A program made the position numbers and the translations under genes. The notes under the pieces are model-generated. The model was given only the letters and a program-made list of their open reading frames with translations, was not told the origin of the DNA and made no database searches. Positions 33,369-46,383 of a stretch of DNA of 64,000 bases are shown here, in pieces. Where the stretch lies: the NCBI RefSeq assembly GCF_001625215.2, contig NC_030389.2:38491454-38555453 (forward strand). The letters run 5' to 3'. The first letter of the stretch is position 1; each line of letters starts with the position of its first letter. The DNA is from Daucus carota subsp. sativus (lineage: Eukaryota; Streptophyta; Magnoliopsida; Apiales; Apiaceae).

Positions 33369-34046
33369 CTCATGATCAAATAGAAACCACTTTTAAAATA
33401 AAAACTAGAAACTAATACAAGTTAGTGATATCCTCAGTACAATTTAGTGATATTCTCTTTACGATTTAGTGATATGTGTTGCACGAATTAGTGAAAACTT
33501 GCGGAAACTGCCCAGAATTTCTGAATCTGTTCTAGTTGCGGATTCAGGTGGTGGTTGCGGTGGTGGAGATAATGGAGGTGAAGGTGGAGATGGAGGTGGT
33601 GGACATGGAAGGAGCCTTTAGCTTTGTCCGGCAGATTTTTGGCAAAGATCTGGAATTTAAATCGGCATTAAGCTAGATATACGGTACTGTAGGTGAGGAA
33701 GACCGAGGTGGAGGTGAGGACGAAGGTGCAGGTGGAGGTGGAGGTGGGGGTGGAATGGAAGGGGCGGTGGAGGCCGGAGGGGGGTTGGATTTGGTGGTGA
33801 TATAAATAATGGAGGCCGACATGGAGGTGGTGGCTATGGAGGGTCGGGCGGCATGGAGGTGGAGAGAGTAGCAGAGACTTGGCGGGGGTGGTAGGGTGAA
33901 GCTGCCGGAAGTGGGGTGGATGGTTGGTGGGTTGGAGAAGAAGAAGGAGAAAGTGGGGTTGTTTGAGAATTTAGTGATATTCTCTTAGAAATTTAGTGAT
34001 AGTTTCTAGTTTCTAGAATAAGGAGGTTTCTATTAGAGTAAAACTC
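33366..34046. mobile_element. Nested element between TA runs, purine-rich core
   Basis: The left end (AATAGAAACC, ACTAGAAACT) is inverted at the right (AGTTTCTAGT, GGTTTCTATT). TTTAGTGATATTCTC-type repeats occur just inside both ends. The core 33545-33960 is strongly G-rich on the plus strand (GGAGGTGGAGGTGG). Confidence 0.6.
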
Positions 34047-34520
34047 TATATATATATATATATATATATATATGAATGTGATGTATAGTGAGTACTGTAG
34101 TTAGTAATAATTTTGAGTGAATGTATTGGGTGTGTATTTATTATTAATAAATATTTCACCAACCTAATTCTAACGGTAACTTTTATCTAATATATATGCA
34201 TGCACCCAGCCTCTCTTTTAGTGGAGCATATTTTGTCAAAATTTAGAGATCATATTTGACTCTAGTATTTATTCAATTTTAAAACTAATTATATTAGCAT
34301 AAATCAATTGAATGTATTTTGTTTGGTTTATATTAAAAAAAAAACTATATTGTACAATTATGTGGCAACTTTGGTTGCCAACTATTGGAGCAAATTTTTA
34401 TGTAAGAGTTGCCAAAAGTACAAACAAAGAGAGAGAAGATAAAATAATAGTACTTTTGAGTTTTGATGATGTGTCATTTTAAGCAACCTTAGTTAGCACC
34501 CTCCACTGGAGATGCTCTTA

Positions 34521-35467
34521 TATATGCTCATAACAGGTACCTTTCCACTCATGTCACTACTAAACATTAGATGCAGAAACTGAATAAGAAAGATATGTTT
34601 CTAAAATAAGAAAAGATGTTTACATGTGATGCTCACTGCTTTAGGTTCCTTCTTGACAACTAGCTGCCTCTTCACTCTTGTAAAGTTCTAATCATATTCT
34701 TAAGAACTGAAACTCCAAACAATAATACATGGAAATCAAACTACAAAGCCATTGCGAAATCACTAAAGCTACATTCAAGTATCCGATCTAATTAAAAGAC
34801 GAAAGGTCAAGGGCACTTTTTTCTCAGCACATTGAGAACTTGAACCTGATTCCAGCTCATAAACTCTAATTAGGCAATTGTGATTTAATTTAGGAAGGCA
34901 TGACATCGTTGATAGCTTCTTAGGAGATACTGGAGCAGCTTGGTGTAAAATTTTACGGTCCTTGTCCGGGTCTGAGCAATCAGGACAAATGCTGGTAAAG
35001 CAACCAGCTTAGTTTATACTGCGCTTTCAGAATTCCCAGCAGCCTCAGCTTTCCCCGTGGCATCCTATTGTAACTTTAAAATTGAAATTATTCGTAATTT
35101 ACTGCTAGATTTGAGGTTGTCCACCAGGCTTAAGGTGATAAAGATCGTGGGCACTGGTCAGCCACCAGAATTATATTATGTTTTTCGTTAAACTAACTTG
35201 CATTATCAGAGACATCCTACCTCCGTCAAAGGACTCCAAGAGCTTCTGGTATAATCTTCTCTTCCTATCAATAAATAATTCTATTTTTTATCTTCATTCT
35301 TCTAATTATTGTACTAATTTGTTGGAAGCCAGTTTTTGTCAGATATATACCTGAACTTGTATCTTTTCTGTCATCTACTTCACTATTACAATCATTATCA
35401 ACTCGTAGCTTGTTTTTGGCTAACAGTCTCAATGTAATTGTCTGTTTCCGATATGTTTAAATGTCTT
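34521..35467. other. Intergenic with a possible eroded coding stretch
   Basis: On the minus strand 35001-34783 is open for about 70 codons without an ATG (for example CPDCSDPDKDRKILHQAAP, CLIRVYELESGSSSQCAEKK). I recognise no family and cannot tell chance from relic. Confidence 0.25.
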
Positions 35468-36480
35468 TTAGTGCTTGGTGCAGATAAAAAAATCTTTTAC
35501 TTGACCAAAGGTTGTATGAGATAATTGATTATTTGGTTGTTGATATGATAGACATGATCTTCTACAGAACAAGGATGTTGCTGAAATTTCATAATCAGCA
35601 AAAAATTGATATGGTATATACGATATATTCTCTGGATTTTTAAGTTGATACAGTCCATTCTGGATATTGCACAAAACTTATAAATATTAACATAGTTGAG
35701 GAGAGATCATCAGCACAAATTTATTAACATCTTCAGTACTATATCTCTCCTTGTATCCTATAAGATCTGGAGAATCTGTGTCTTCTTCCATACTACAGTC
35801 ATTAACACACTGAAAATCTTCAGGCAATTTAATTTCTCGGATTGTCTGGCTACTCTAATCAAAAAATACAATTACTCAAACACATTTAGATGAATATCAT
35901 ATAAAACATTCCACGCCCGCCCTTTACTAACCTGGCCCTGGTATGCAGCCTGGAGCCTGGTCGATGATCATAGTGATGCATATCATGATCAGAATTGTGG
36001 CTAGTCTAGTATTCCGAAAACTTCCAACTATCAGTATTCAAACTATAGACATCAATGTAGTACATGTCTCCGAATGAACACTTTTGATTACCTTGTAGTC
36101 ATTGTATCAGTCATGATTCGCAAGCAGGCCATATATAACTGTGCTCCCTCTCCTTACAAATAATTGACGCCTGTCTAGTTCAAAACATTGTTTTTCGAAA
36201 GAAAAATATCAAACATGTACTTTGATTCACAAAAAGAAAAATTTAAAAATAATAATTTCAGCTTTGCGGTAAATGCACTTAAATAATATGTGTTAAAACG
36301 TCACACATAAATATTACCTGATCATCACAAATTCCGTAAGTTTGTATTGAACATGCAGTATAACTATCAAGAATATCATGCAGGTTGTAGACATGGAATC
36401 TCAGAACATTGTGTGATTCACTATCAATGAGATGCGCCAAGTAATTCGCCCAGCAATCGGAAGAAAGATATCTGAATGTT
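35468..36480 (-). pseudogene. Eroded F-box-associated-domain gene
   Basis: Four pieces in order on the minus strand look like parts of an F-box protein with an F-box-associated domain: 36472-36318 (CWANYLAHLIDSES, VLRFHVYNLHD), 36100-35990 (NDYKVIK, then in another frame GDMYYIDVYSLNTDSWKF), 35870-35710 (TIREIKLPEDFQ, GYKERYSTED) and 35674-35468. NDYKV, DVYSLxTxSW and REIxLPxDF are typical of that domain. Frame changes and stop codons separate the pieces, and no clear F-box start was found. It is judged non-functional. Confidence 0.5.
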
Positions 36481-36606
36481 AAAGCCAAACATAAATATAT
36501 ACCTCAAGCTTCTTACAATAAGAGCGGTACTGACCAAACTAAACGGTCTATAGTCGAACGTGTCATGAACCAACATTTGATTTAGCAGAACACAACGCTT
36601 TGTCAT

Positions 36607-37846
36607 GAAAAATTGTCATTGTATTACTAACTTTTTGTAGTTGCAGATGGTAAGATTCTATTGTGAAACACGACGATGCCCGGTTCGTTTCATTTCTAGT
36701 AAGCTGTACTTCGAACTCAGGTTTTTTGAGCTCGACTCGGCTCGATTAACTCGAGCTCGAACATATTCTTAAACTTGATTTAAACTCGAATCCTGTAGAG
36801 TTTTTTAAGTTTGACTTAAACTCGAATCGAGCAGAATTTTTGTAGCTTGATGCGAACTCGATTTATAAATTCGAGCTTGAATTCGGCTCGTTCGAACTCG
36901 AACTCTAATATTACATGCTTTCATGTTTAGTTGTGATAGTCCAATTCAAATCTTTTACAAAAATCGGGTCAAGTTCTAGATTCTGAATCCGAAAATAAAT
37001 TAAAATACATTGGTCGAAATGAAACAACTTGACTTAAGTGATTAATTATTGCCACACATTTCAACTATTAAAATTAATCGTCATAACCTATTTTAATTAT
37101 TAATTATTATAAATATTTGTTAATACTTACTATGTGATGTGTGTTAACGATCTTGATATAAGACTTTGATATATAGTCAAAATGCAAGAAAAAATATCAA
37201 TAATTAAGTGAAAGTACAATCAACTTATATTCGATTATTTTGAATGATTTTAAATAATATAAGCGGGTTATTTATAAGGAAATTGCTCAAAATAAAAAAA
37301 AATATTCCTATAATAAAATCAGGGAAAATAATTACACAATTTCTTTATATATGAAGTTAAAACTCAACAAATTTAAAAAAACTTGATAACCTGGGATTCA
37401 TCGAAAACTCGATATACTCAACAATTCGTCAAGGACTCAATATCAACGAGTATAATGCACGAATTGAGCTCATACATACATATCAAACTCGATTATTTAT
37501 AAGGTTTTTTTTTTTGTTTTGACGGATGATTATTTATAAGGTTTACTTGCTAAGAAAAACTAAGTTCCTCGCATGATAATACTCTGCCGTTTTTAAATAT
37601 TACTTGCACTAATATATGAGTAACTAATATATCATTGTTATATAAATAAAAAGAATATTAAAATTACTCATATAATAATATTCCCTATTTTATATAAACT
37701 GTCATAAATTTCAGTCAGGGACTCAGGGTTTTGGATCGGATGATAAAATTATTATGAATAAAATCTTCAGTATAAAAATATATATTCAAAACTTCACTTC
37801 ACGAAAAAAATTATTTCAAACATAACTATTCTTTCTTTTTACGTTA
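36607..37846. repeat. Transposon-derived spacer with GAGCTCGA/TCGAGCTC repeats
   Basis: At 36725-36905 and 37375-37495 the phrases GAGCTCGACTCGGCTCGA, AACTCGAATC and GAACTCGAAC recur in both orientations. This resembles the subterminal regions of plant hAT-type MITEs. Clean ends were not settled. Confidence 0.4.
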
Positions 37847-38104
37847 CTCCCTCCGTCCCATTTCTATACACTTTCTTTTTCGGAATGTCCTATTCAATTT
37901 TATACATTTCAAAACTTTTCCAAAATGGTAAAGTTTTACTATAATATAAAAATCCCACCCACCCACTGCTTTCATCTACTTTTTCAAATCTATCACTTAA
38001 ATATATAGGTCCCACCACTTTACCTACTTTCCTTTTTCTTTCTCATTACCTTACATTACTTTATACACTTTTCTTAATCATAGATCCCAGAGGTACGGAG
38101 GGAG
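37847..38104. mobile_element. Stowaway MITE in the eIF2-alpha promoter
   Basis: Ends CTCCCTCCGTCCCATTTC and the inverse ending GGTACGGAGGGAG, flanked by TA at 37845-37846 and 38105-38106. Its right end is only 114 bp before the eIF2-alpha ATG. Confidence 0.85.
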
Positions 38105-38218
38105 TACTTAATTTTCACACACACAAGACTAGCATTGCCGTATAAACTCATCTCACTGAGTCACTGTTCTTACACAAACCCCCCATCTCCCCCGAATCAA
38201 ACCCCTAAACCCCCGACC

Positions 38219-39794
38219 ATGACGGCCCCTCCGACCACAACTCTCGACTGTCGCATGTACGAGGCCAAGTACCCCGAAGTGGACACTCCTGTAATGATCC
38301 AAGTCAAAGAAATAGGCGATGTCTGCACCCACGTGTCCCTCCTCGAGTACAACAACATTGAGGGCATGATTCTGCTGTCTGATCTCTCCCGGCGGCGTAT
38401 TCGAAGCGTGGGCAGCTTGATTAAGGTGGGCCGGATTGAACCGGCGATGGTTCTGAGGGTTAATCCTGATAAAGGGTACATAGATCTTAGCAAGAAGAGG
38501 CTGTCGGAGCAGGATGTGCAGGTGTGTGAGGAGAAGTTTAGTAAGAGTAAGCTGGTTCATTCGATAATGCGACATGTGGCCGAGACGCTTGGTCTTGATT
38601 TGGAGGTAATTTTGGGGTTTGTTGGGTTTGTTGGATTAGCATTTTTGGTTGGTTGGTGATTGATTGTGTGTTTGATGAATTTATGATGTTGGTTTGATTG
38701 TTGTTATGATGGTTTTGTGGGAATTTTTGCGGAATTTGAATAAGAGGGGGGGATGGGAGCTTAACGGTAGTTAGTGAATTTGATTTAGGTGTAATGGGGT
38801 ACAATCGAGTATGTGTGAAGATGTGATTGGCCTATAAATTAGATAAAGAGTATTGTGATTCTTTATGTAGTGATTATATGTGAATGGATTTATGTAGTGA
38901 TTTATGGTGTTTGCTTGATTATGGATTAGTGTAAATTTATGTGGAACGTAGATAAATTGGGGACGGTAGTTTGATGGTAGATACTGCATCTGATTTAGGT
39001 GTATTGGAGTAGCGGACCTCTTCCTTGATTCCATGAGTATGTGGAAAGAAGTAGTTTTAATTTTCCCCGGAATTAGTTAAAAAGTACTGTAATTGCTTGT
39101 GTAGTAATTATATATGAATGATGTGCATGTCCTTGCTTTGGTTTGAAGGGAATATTATTCCCTTGGGGGCGGGGGTTGTGGGCATAAATTGGACCTTAAT
39201 TTATCCATTGTAAGATCTGTCCGCTTCAATTAGTAAATGTCTTTTAAAATGGCAAGAATGAAGAAACTTGCAATTTAGATCACAATTAACAAATTTTGTG
39301 CAACGTATGTATATGAGAGTGAAGCCTAGCTTACTTGTGCCATTACTAGTAAATGCTCATTCATTTCCTTCCCAGTTTTTATCATGAAAACATCACAATT
39401 TGATTTTCTCGCTCCTACCCTTGTATTTCGCTCTTCCCCCTCTGTTTTTCATCTCAGCTTCCATTTCATCCAGACAGGTTAACTTGTGGAGACGAAATCG
39501 AATCCTATAAGAATGTCGAGTCCCGAGGGACAAAAGGGCTACTTCCCAGTTAATTCGATAAATGACTCGACTCTATCTTTCTTATCAGTGAACCGGAACA
39601 TAGTGCATAGGTTTCCCTCAAAATTTTTCAGTTTAACCAAATGGAGCCTTAAATTTTCCATCATTGAGGTATGTTCTATTTCAGTAAATAAATTGCAAGA
39701 ATTAAAAACCATGCATTTTTATACAATCATGGAGAAGTACTAAAAGAGTATTACTTGTATAGCAGTCGCCAAATAAACCAGTGGATTTACAACT

Positions 39795-39834
<40 letters not shown>

Positions 39835-42800
39835 TTGGGTCTATGAAATTTGTGTCTTTAAGATATGAAATGTAAATTTAACGGTTTTTTCTCTCTATAC
39901 CTTGAACATAAATAATCTTCTTCCAAATTGCGTACTGGGAAACAGAAGCAACCTGTCATCTCTTCATTTATGCCCTACCTTTAATTATTCAGAAGTACTT
40001 TCCCTGTAGTGGGTCTTAGCTTCTTGCGCTTGCCTATTTTGATTTAAACTGGTGACCTGAAATTGTTGCAATCAGACATTGAAGCAGCCGTATACCTGAT
40101 CTGGGTATTTTATTTGAATTGGATATTCATTTTTCTGTTGCAATCAAAGCTTGGACCTTGGAAAGGAAAACTACTTGTTTCTGTTTTATTCTACATATAT
40201 ACTTTATTGGCTCAAACATGGAAACCTCTATCTTTTTCTAGTTTTGTCCGCCTCTGTGTTACACCGAACTATTTAAGAAACACTTAAATATAGCTAGAGG
40301 ATATGTTTTCAATGGTACCGTTAATTTGCTGGCCTTTTATTCTCCATAGGGGCTTCTCTAAACAAGTTATCCATGACAGGATCTGTATATCCATGTTGGA
40401 TGGCCTTTATATCGAAAATATGGTCATGCGTTTGAGGTGCGTCTGCTTGTCACACATTTAATTATATTGATATAGTTTCAACTATTGGCATTAAAAGATC
40501 AAGACATACTTCTTGTTTGTGGTATTGATTCAGGCATTCAAGTTAATTGTCAATGACCCTGATTCTGTCCTAAATCCTCTTACACGTGAAGTCAGAGAAG
40601 TAGGCCCTGGCGGAAAGGAGGTAATAATTGTTCTTAAAGGATTTTTTTTGTACTGGATTTTTGACTGATGCCACTTGCTCTCTCCTTATTTTTAGGTAAT
40701 TAAGAAGGTTCCTGCCGTATCAGAAGATGTTAAAGATGCTTTGGTAAGAAACATTAGGAGACGGATGACCCCACAGCCACTGAAGATTCGGGCGGATATT
40801 GAGTTGAAATGTTTTCAGTTTGATGGTGTTCTTCACATCAAGGTTTAACAATGCACAATTATGTGCTCTTTCTTTGTTTCTGCTTATTAATGCAATAATA
40901 AGAAATACTTGATATATGCTTATTTCAGTGGGTGAAATTGATAAACTTGTATTTTTAGGTATTATTATGCTTACCTGTTTTGAATTTTTCATAAACCCAT
41001 TCGTTCTTCAGGGAGCCATGCGAAAAGCTGAGGCTCTAAGCACCAAGGAGTGTCCTGTGAAGATCAAATTGGTTGCTCCACCAGCATATGTCCTTACTAC
41101 ACAGACTCTTGACAAGGTATTGGATTAGTGCATGTTATTTACTACATTTGTTATCGGTCACAGCATTGCGTCTCGAAATGACAAATTTTTCCATTTAACT
41201 TTTGCATTCGATGCACTTGAAATATATTAATATGTGCGTGATAAACTAATATGCATGCTAGTACTTTATAAACTGGTTCTTTATTAGTTTGTATTGCTAA
41301 ATATGGTCTTTCCTTGACAACGTAGGAACAATGAAGTTAATTATCTGTAGTTATATAATTTTTGCATTCTTTCATAAAACTTTAGGACTTGTGTAGTAGC
41401 TTTTTTTTTTTGGATGGGTCAGTGAGTGGGCAAAGACTTTCAATAGATTTGAGTTTGAAGCTCTTGAGCTTTATTTCTTATGTTTGAAATCTCTTAATTT
41501 TGTTTACTTGTGGGAAAATCAAGTAACTGTAGAAATACAAGGATTCTGCTTTTTTTTAAAGAAATTATTCAATGTTATGTTAAATTAGAAATGTTTTTTA
41601 TGTGAGCAAACCATGTATAAATGGCTCTCTCCTCATGTATAAATGTCTTTTTTTTATTTTTATATTCAGTATTATGTTAAATTAGAAATGTTTTTCTGTG
41701 ATCGGGCCACTTTCCCCTCATGATATAAAATTCTGCTTCCCTTTGTGCTAGACTTGGGGTTGATTTTTATCTATTCCGTTGTGGAGGGGTTAACTGCTTC
41801 AGAATTTAATTATGGTGATAGAAAACACCAATCTATAATAATAAAAGCTTTGGAGTTATAGGTTTTGGGTGATTTGTAGGTCATTGTGTTCCCTTTTTGA
41901 ACATCTACTTGCGTCAGTAAACTTGGATGATGAAAGGATGAGATGATAGAAATTTTTTGCTTTGTAATTCTTTTTCATTTAATTTGCCAAGTCACGTACA
42001 AGTTTATTCTATAAGATACGATTGGATAAAAGAAATATAAACTATATGAGAATAGGCAAGAGGTGTGGTATGCTTATTAAACTTCTCATTCTCCAAATAA
42101 GCAAAACAACGAGAGTTTGTAGAAGAGAAAAAAATTCTATTCTTAAGGTTGTGTTCACTTTGAGTGAATGGAATGGAGGGAGAATGGAATGAATTTTGTG
42201 TTCAAAAATGGTGTTGATCAAAGAAAATGTATACAATTTTCATTCCTTCAATCATTCCATTCCTAATATTTTAACTATAATTCTAACCCACATGTTTTGG
42301 AAGGAATGCTCATTACATTTCTACATCATGTTTTCTTACAATCCTTCTCACAAGAAATTCCAATACATGCATATCTTGTCACTATTATCTCATACTTTCT
42401 TCCTTCCCTTAAAGCTTCTATATAACTTTTCATTCCATTCTCCCCTCATTCCAGCCTATCCAAGTGAACACGTCCTAAGTGTTTTGTGTACTGTAAAAAG
42501 GGAAGCTTAGGTGACTTGCAAAATGTTAAGCTTCTCATGTATCGTAGAAAGAAAGGCTTATGTGACCTGCAAAATGTTAAGCTTTTGATGTATTTTAGAA
42601 TGAGGACAACAAATTGGAACCGATTGATTGAATGGTACTCATAAGTTGTAACAGATGGGGTTCCGACTTGGAAAAACATAATCATTTAGGATTATAGGAT
42701 ATCAAAAAAGTAGTTGCTTTCTAATAAGGTGTTGTGTATTTGTTATTACTCTGTTGACAATCCTGGAACTTGTTATTAAAAAGTAAATTGCAGACTCTCT

Positions 42801-43407
42801 TTGTTTCTGTATGTCATCTCAAATCAGGCTTGTTTAGTTATGACGTAGAATGGCTTATCTGTATGCTAAAATCTACCTTGTGGGTTCATCTGTAATTGCA
42901 CTGGATGATTTTCTTAAGCAAATATTTTATCTATTGGTCAGGACCAAGGGATATCAGTTCTCAGAAAAGCGATTGTTGCCTGTAGCCAAGAAATAGAACG
43001 CCACCAGGGGAAACTTATTGTGAAAGAGGCACCAAGAGCGGTGAGCATAACATCTAATCTGTTAATGCAAATCTGATTTTCCTCTATTTTCCCTGTACCT
43101 GACCTATAAAATTACCATCTTTTCCACACCAACATGTATGAGTGCACAGCCACAAAAGCACATGTAGTTTGTATATTGGTGTTTCCTGGTTACTATATAG
43201 TGTCACTTGCCATAGCCCACAATTTCGTCTAATGTAGAAATATTAATACAGGTGAGCGAACGGGAGGACAAACTACTTGCTGAACAATTGGCTAAGCTAA
43301 GTCTCCAGAATGAAGAGGTTAGTGGTGATGAAGACAGTGAAGAAGAGGAAGATACAGGAATGGGGTCAGTTGATTTAGAGAGCTCAAATTCTCTGATAAA
43401 TGACTGA
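38219..43407 (+). CDS. Eukaryotic translation initiation factor 2 subunit alpha
   Basis: Seven coding exons give 345 residues: 38219-38605, 40380-40436, 40534-40620, 40696-40842, 41012-41116, 42942-43040, 43252-43407; all junctions are in frame. eIF2-alpha is the regulatory subunit of the complex that brings initiator tRNA to the 40S subunit. An N-terminal S1/OB domain (about residues 15-90) contains [10 protein letters not shown]; Ser57 here corresponds to the animal Ser51 and is the GCN2 kinase target. The helical part ([20 protein letters not shown]) and the C-terminal domain ([32 protein letters not shown]) are followed by an acidic tail ([13 protein letters not shown]). The first ATG in frame is at 38219. 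Intron 1 (1.77 kb) holds a (TA)n run, and intron 5 (1.8 kb) a MITE. Confidence 0.96.
39797..39829. repeat. (TA)n microsatellite in eIF2-alpha intron 1
   Basis: About 33 bp of uninterrupted TA. Confidence 0.9.
42147..42475. mobile_element. Harbinger-like MITE in eIF2-alpha intron 5
   Basis: Ends GGTTGTGTTCACTTTGAG and, inverted, GGACGTGTTCACTTGGAT, flanked by TAA at 42144-42146 and 42476-42478. The arms include GAATGGAATGGAGGGAGAAT and its inverse. Confidence 0.75.
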
Positions 43408-45799
43408 TGATGCAGCTAATAAATATTCTCTAAATTCCATCTTTTTTTATAACAATTTTTTGGTTGGTTAAGTTTTGTGAGTGTTAACAAATAGTGTTGT
43501 ATTGTTACCTGCTTTCTTTTGGCTTTTACACTAAACAATTTACAAACATAGTTCAGCAATGTCATGAGTTTTGCCTTTTGTAGAGTGCCCTTCATAAAAT
43601 ATAATCAGTTCATTGTTTGCATTTGATTAATTTATTTTTCTGCTGGTAAGAGATCTCCCTGGGTGCTAAAAGAGTTCCCAGTATTGGAGTAATGGTGCGA
43701 ACAGCACCCAATTATAATTATTGGAAATATTGGTTTTAGTCTGTGAATCAGGCGTTTTTACAAAATTGTTTCCAAGACGATTAATATCCCATTTAGGTGG
43801 TAAATAATAAAAAATATTTGTTTATCAATAAAATTTAAACTAATGATATTTATTAGACTAAATTAACTTGTCATTTATATTATGTATAAATTAAAATATT
43901 ATATATTTCATATGATTTACATATGAAATATGAAATATTATAAAACATAAATAAATACTAATCACATGAGATAATTATAATATTGTTATATTACAAGTGA
44001 TCAAATTAGAAAACTTCTTTAGAGATGGCTCTAATGTTATGTGCATGTGGCCTCCACTCTCCACTTGTAAAAGCGAAATAATTAGAGCAAAGCCAAGAAT
44101 GAGTGCCACATTGTCAACAGCAACTCTGTGACATGGACCACACAACAACGTATTCGTCACATGCTGCTGGGGACTATATTATTGGCTTTACTCTCTGCGC
44201 ATGAATTTTCATCTCTAAATAGTATAAATAGATATTTACGACCTCGAATATATGAATGTTATTATCATATATTTAGCTTGAAAAAGTGCCTGGATAAAAA
44301 ATTTAGAATGATACGATTAGCACCTTCCATGTATATATATCAAGAACTAGATTAAATTATTTTGCGCCTTCTATATATCCTTATCATATCGTGCTTATTA
44401 GATACCAGTACAATTTAGTTGCTGAGTATTTCCAACCATACTAAATTCTTAGTTAAAAAATAAGTTGATATTCTAAATATAAAAAATTTAACCAATCTCT
44501 TGAAAAAATCACACTACTATATTTGTCGAACCGCTTTGTAAAAAATCTGTAAGATGATTGCACATCATTTATTAATTATCATATTGAACTGATATATTCT
44601 ATTTTAAAAAACTAAAATATTAATAACATTCTATTTTTAAATTATAACCAACCAATATAACCAATACTACAATGTCTTACGGTTCAGCAAATTTTACATA
44701 ATCTCTTGCAGTTCCAATTTAACCAACGATGCCGTTGGACCAGATGTAACAAATCATTCCGCAACTATATATAGTGGTCCTTGCAGCCAGCAGCCAGCAG
44801 CCAGATTACAAAGATTACCTCGCCATTCTAACTGACAACAAAACTCACTGCATACATACATGGTAATGAATTCGATTGATGTTAACGTTAATGTATTCAA
44901 ATATTTTTTTCTTATTTATATATTTTTTTTTAAGTACGAGTCCACAATCTGAAGCTGCAACTACTTACAAAATGGGGTCAAATAATTGATATGGTGCATA
45001 AGTTTTAAGGATGTAACTCAGCTGCTCAAGTCTGAAGCTACATATAAGTAGAATGTAATAATGTCTGGGATCGATCCCCACCCAATACTTAATTATTGTT
45101 CTCTGTATATACTTGAGAGTTTGCTTCAGATTCAAGCTTCATAATCACACCTAACTCTATTTTGTCCACCAACTTGGTGCTAATCAACTGATCATTGTAT
45201 ATACATGAATTATGAATACCTTCATTATTTCTTATCATTTCCGTATGGTGCTTGCACAAAAATCTAAATTAGAAAGACCCTTATTATTATCATTATCTAA
45301 AAATTCAATATATATACTAATCGACTTTCGAACTTAAAATACTTTATGACTGAATGTAAGCTTGATTATGAATTTACTAGACAAACTCGAACTCACATTT
45401 GAGTCTTAGACACTATTTGACGCGACTCTCCTTGCTGTACATGTCGACTTAACAAGAACCCCAGTCTGAATACCTTAGTTACATTTATTTCACAAAATTT
45501 TGACACTGATAGCTTAGTACCATCTTCTTTAACTCTTCACCTACTTAGTAATTTCACAATTCAACTCCAATCAATAAACAAAACCAAAAGCGCGTCTCCA
45601 AAAACCAGAAACCCTACTAGGGCCACACACACCATCTCTTCTCATTCACTCAATACCCATCTCACCTTACACTACCAAAACAACTTATTTCATATTACAC
45701 CAAACCAAAAAACCTCAACACTCCCCTTCACCGCAACAAACAAACAGACCATTTACGACGGATAACTTACGACGGGTCACAGACACTCTTGAGCCAAAA
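43408..45799. other. Intergenic spacer
   Basis: Mostly AT-rich. At 44766-44775 CTATATATAG is followed by three tandem CAGCCAG units (44785-44805), which looks promoter-like, but no coding region follows that I can support. 45540-45799 is probably 5' UTR of the next gene. Confidence 0.4.
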
Positions 45800-46183
45800 A
45801 TGTACCCTAGACAACCAAACCACATGGGCGTGGAGGACCGCCGCGCCTCCGCCCCCTACGGCATCCTCTTCGTCATCGTAGTCGCTTTACTCGTCATTAT
45901 TCCCTCCATACTTGGCGAGCAAGGCGAGGCCCTAGCTGAGATTCTCCCCGAGCTCTTGAGCCCACTAGGGCTTCTTCTGCTGCCTATCATTCTACTACTT
46001 ACTATACAGTTTCTCTCGTCCGGGAGTGGTGCGTGTGTCTCGAGTATTCCGGGAGGACCGGAGTCGATACACCGGGCTAGCGGATCGCCGGTGGGAGTTG
46101 CTTGCTTTCTGGTGCTTGTTCTTTTGTTGCTCTACAGCAGGATTTCTATTTTTGGTGGTGGTGGTGATGATTCTGATGAATGA
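45800..46183 (+). CDS. Small plant membrane protein of unknown function
   Basis: A single-exon frame of 127 residues with three predicted membrane helices: about 21-39 (GILFVIVVALLVIIPSIL), 53-73 (LSPLGLLLLPIILLLTIQF) and 98-114 (VACFLVLVLLLLY). A hydrophilic N-terminus precedes them, and the C-terminal tail is short and acidic (GGGGDDSDE). The start is the first ATG, in an A-rich context (AAAAATG). GC content and codon use are higher than in the surrounding DNA, as expected for real coding sequence. I do not recognise a named family, so no function is assigned. Confidence 0.7.
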   Translation: MYPRQPNHMGVEDRRASAPYGILFVIVVALLVIIPSILGEQGEALAEILPELLSPLGLLLLPIILLLTIQFLSSGSGACVSSIPGGPESIHRASGSPVGVACFLVLVLLLLYSRISIFGGGGDDSDE

Positions 46184-46383
46184 TCACGAGCCTGTTATAC
46201 TATACTATTCGTGCATCACGGATATTTTTTCTTATTAACGTTTTTATTAAGAGAATCTGCAAGTGTAAATTAGTTTATATATAGTTTAGTAGATTTGTTA
46301 TGGTATAGAGGTAGCGTTTGAACAACTACAAGTAAATCAAGAGAATAAATTAAGTTGATACGAGTATTGTGGGTATATTTAGT

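Larger units (their letters stand above)
33042..34517. mobile_element. Harbinger-like element with nested insertion
   Basis: Ends GAGCAACTCCA and, inverted, GAGCATCTCCA, with a TTA duplication at 33039-33041 and 34518-34520. The outer arms carry TTGGCACCC/GGTGCCAA and GTTGCCAAC. The middle is occupied by (TA)n and a second element at about 33366-34046. Confidence 0.72.

Noticed and set aside
38135..38218. Upstream extension of the eIF2-alpha frame
   Set aside because: It begins with TTG, not ATG; family proteins start near the ATG at 38219.
38153..38575. 140-residue open frame antisense to eIF2-alpha exon 1
   Set aside because: Shadow of a strongly conserved coding exon.
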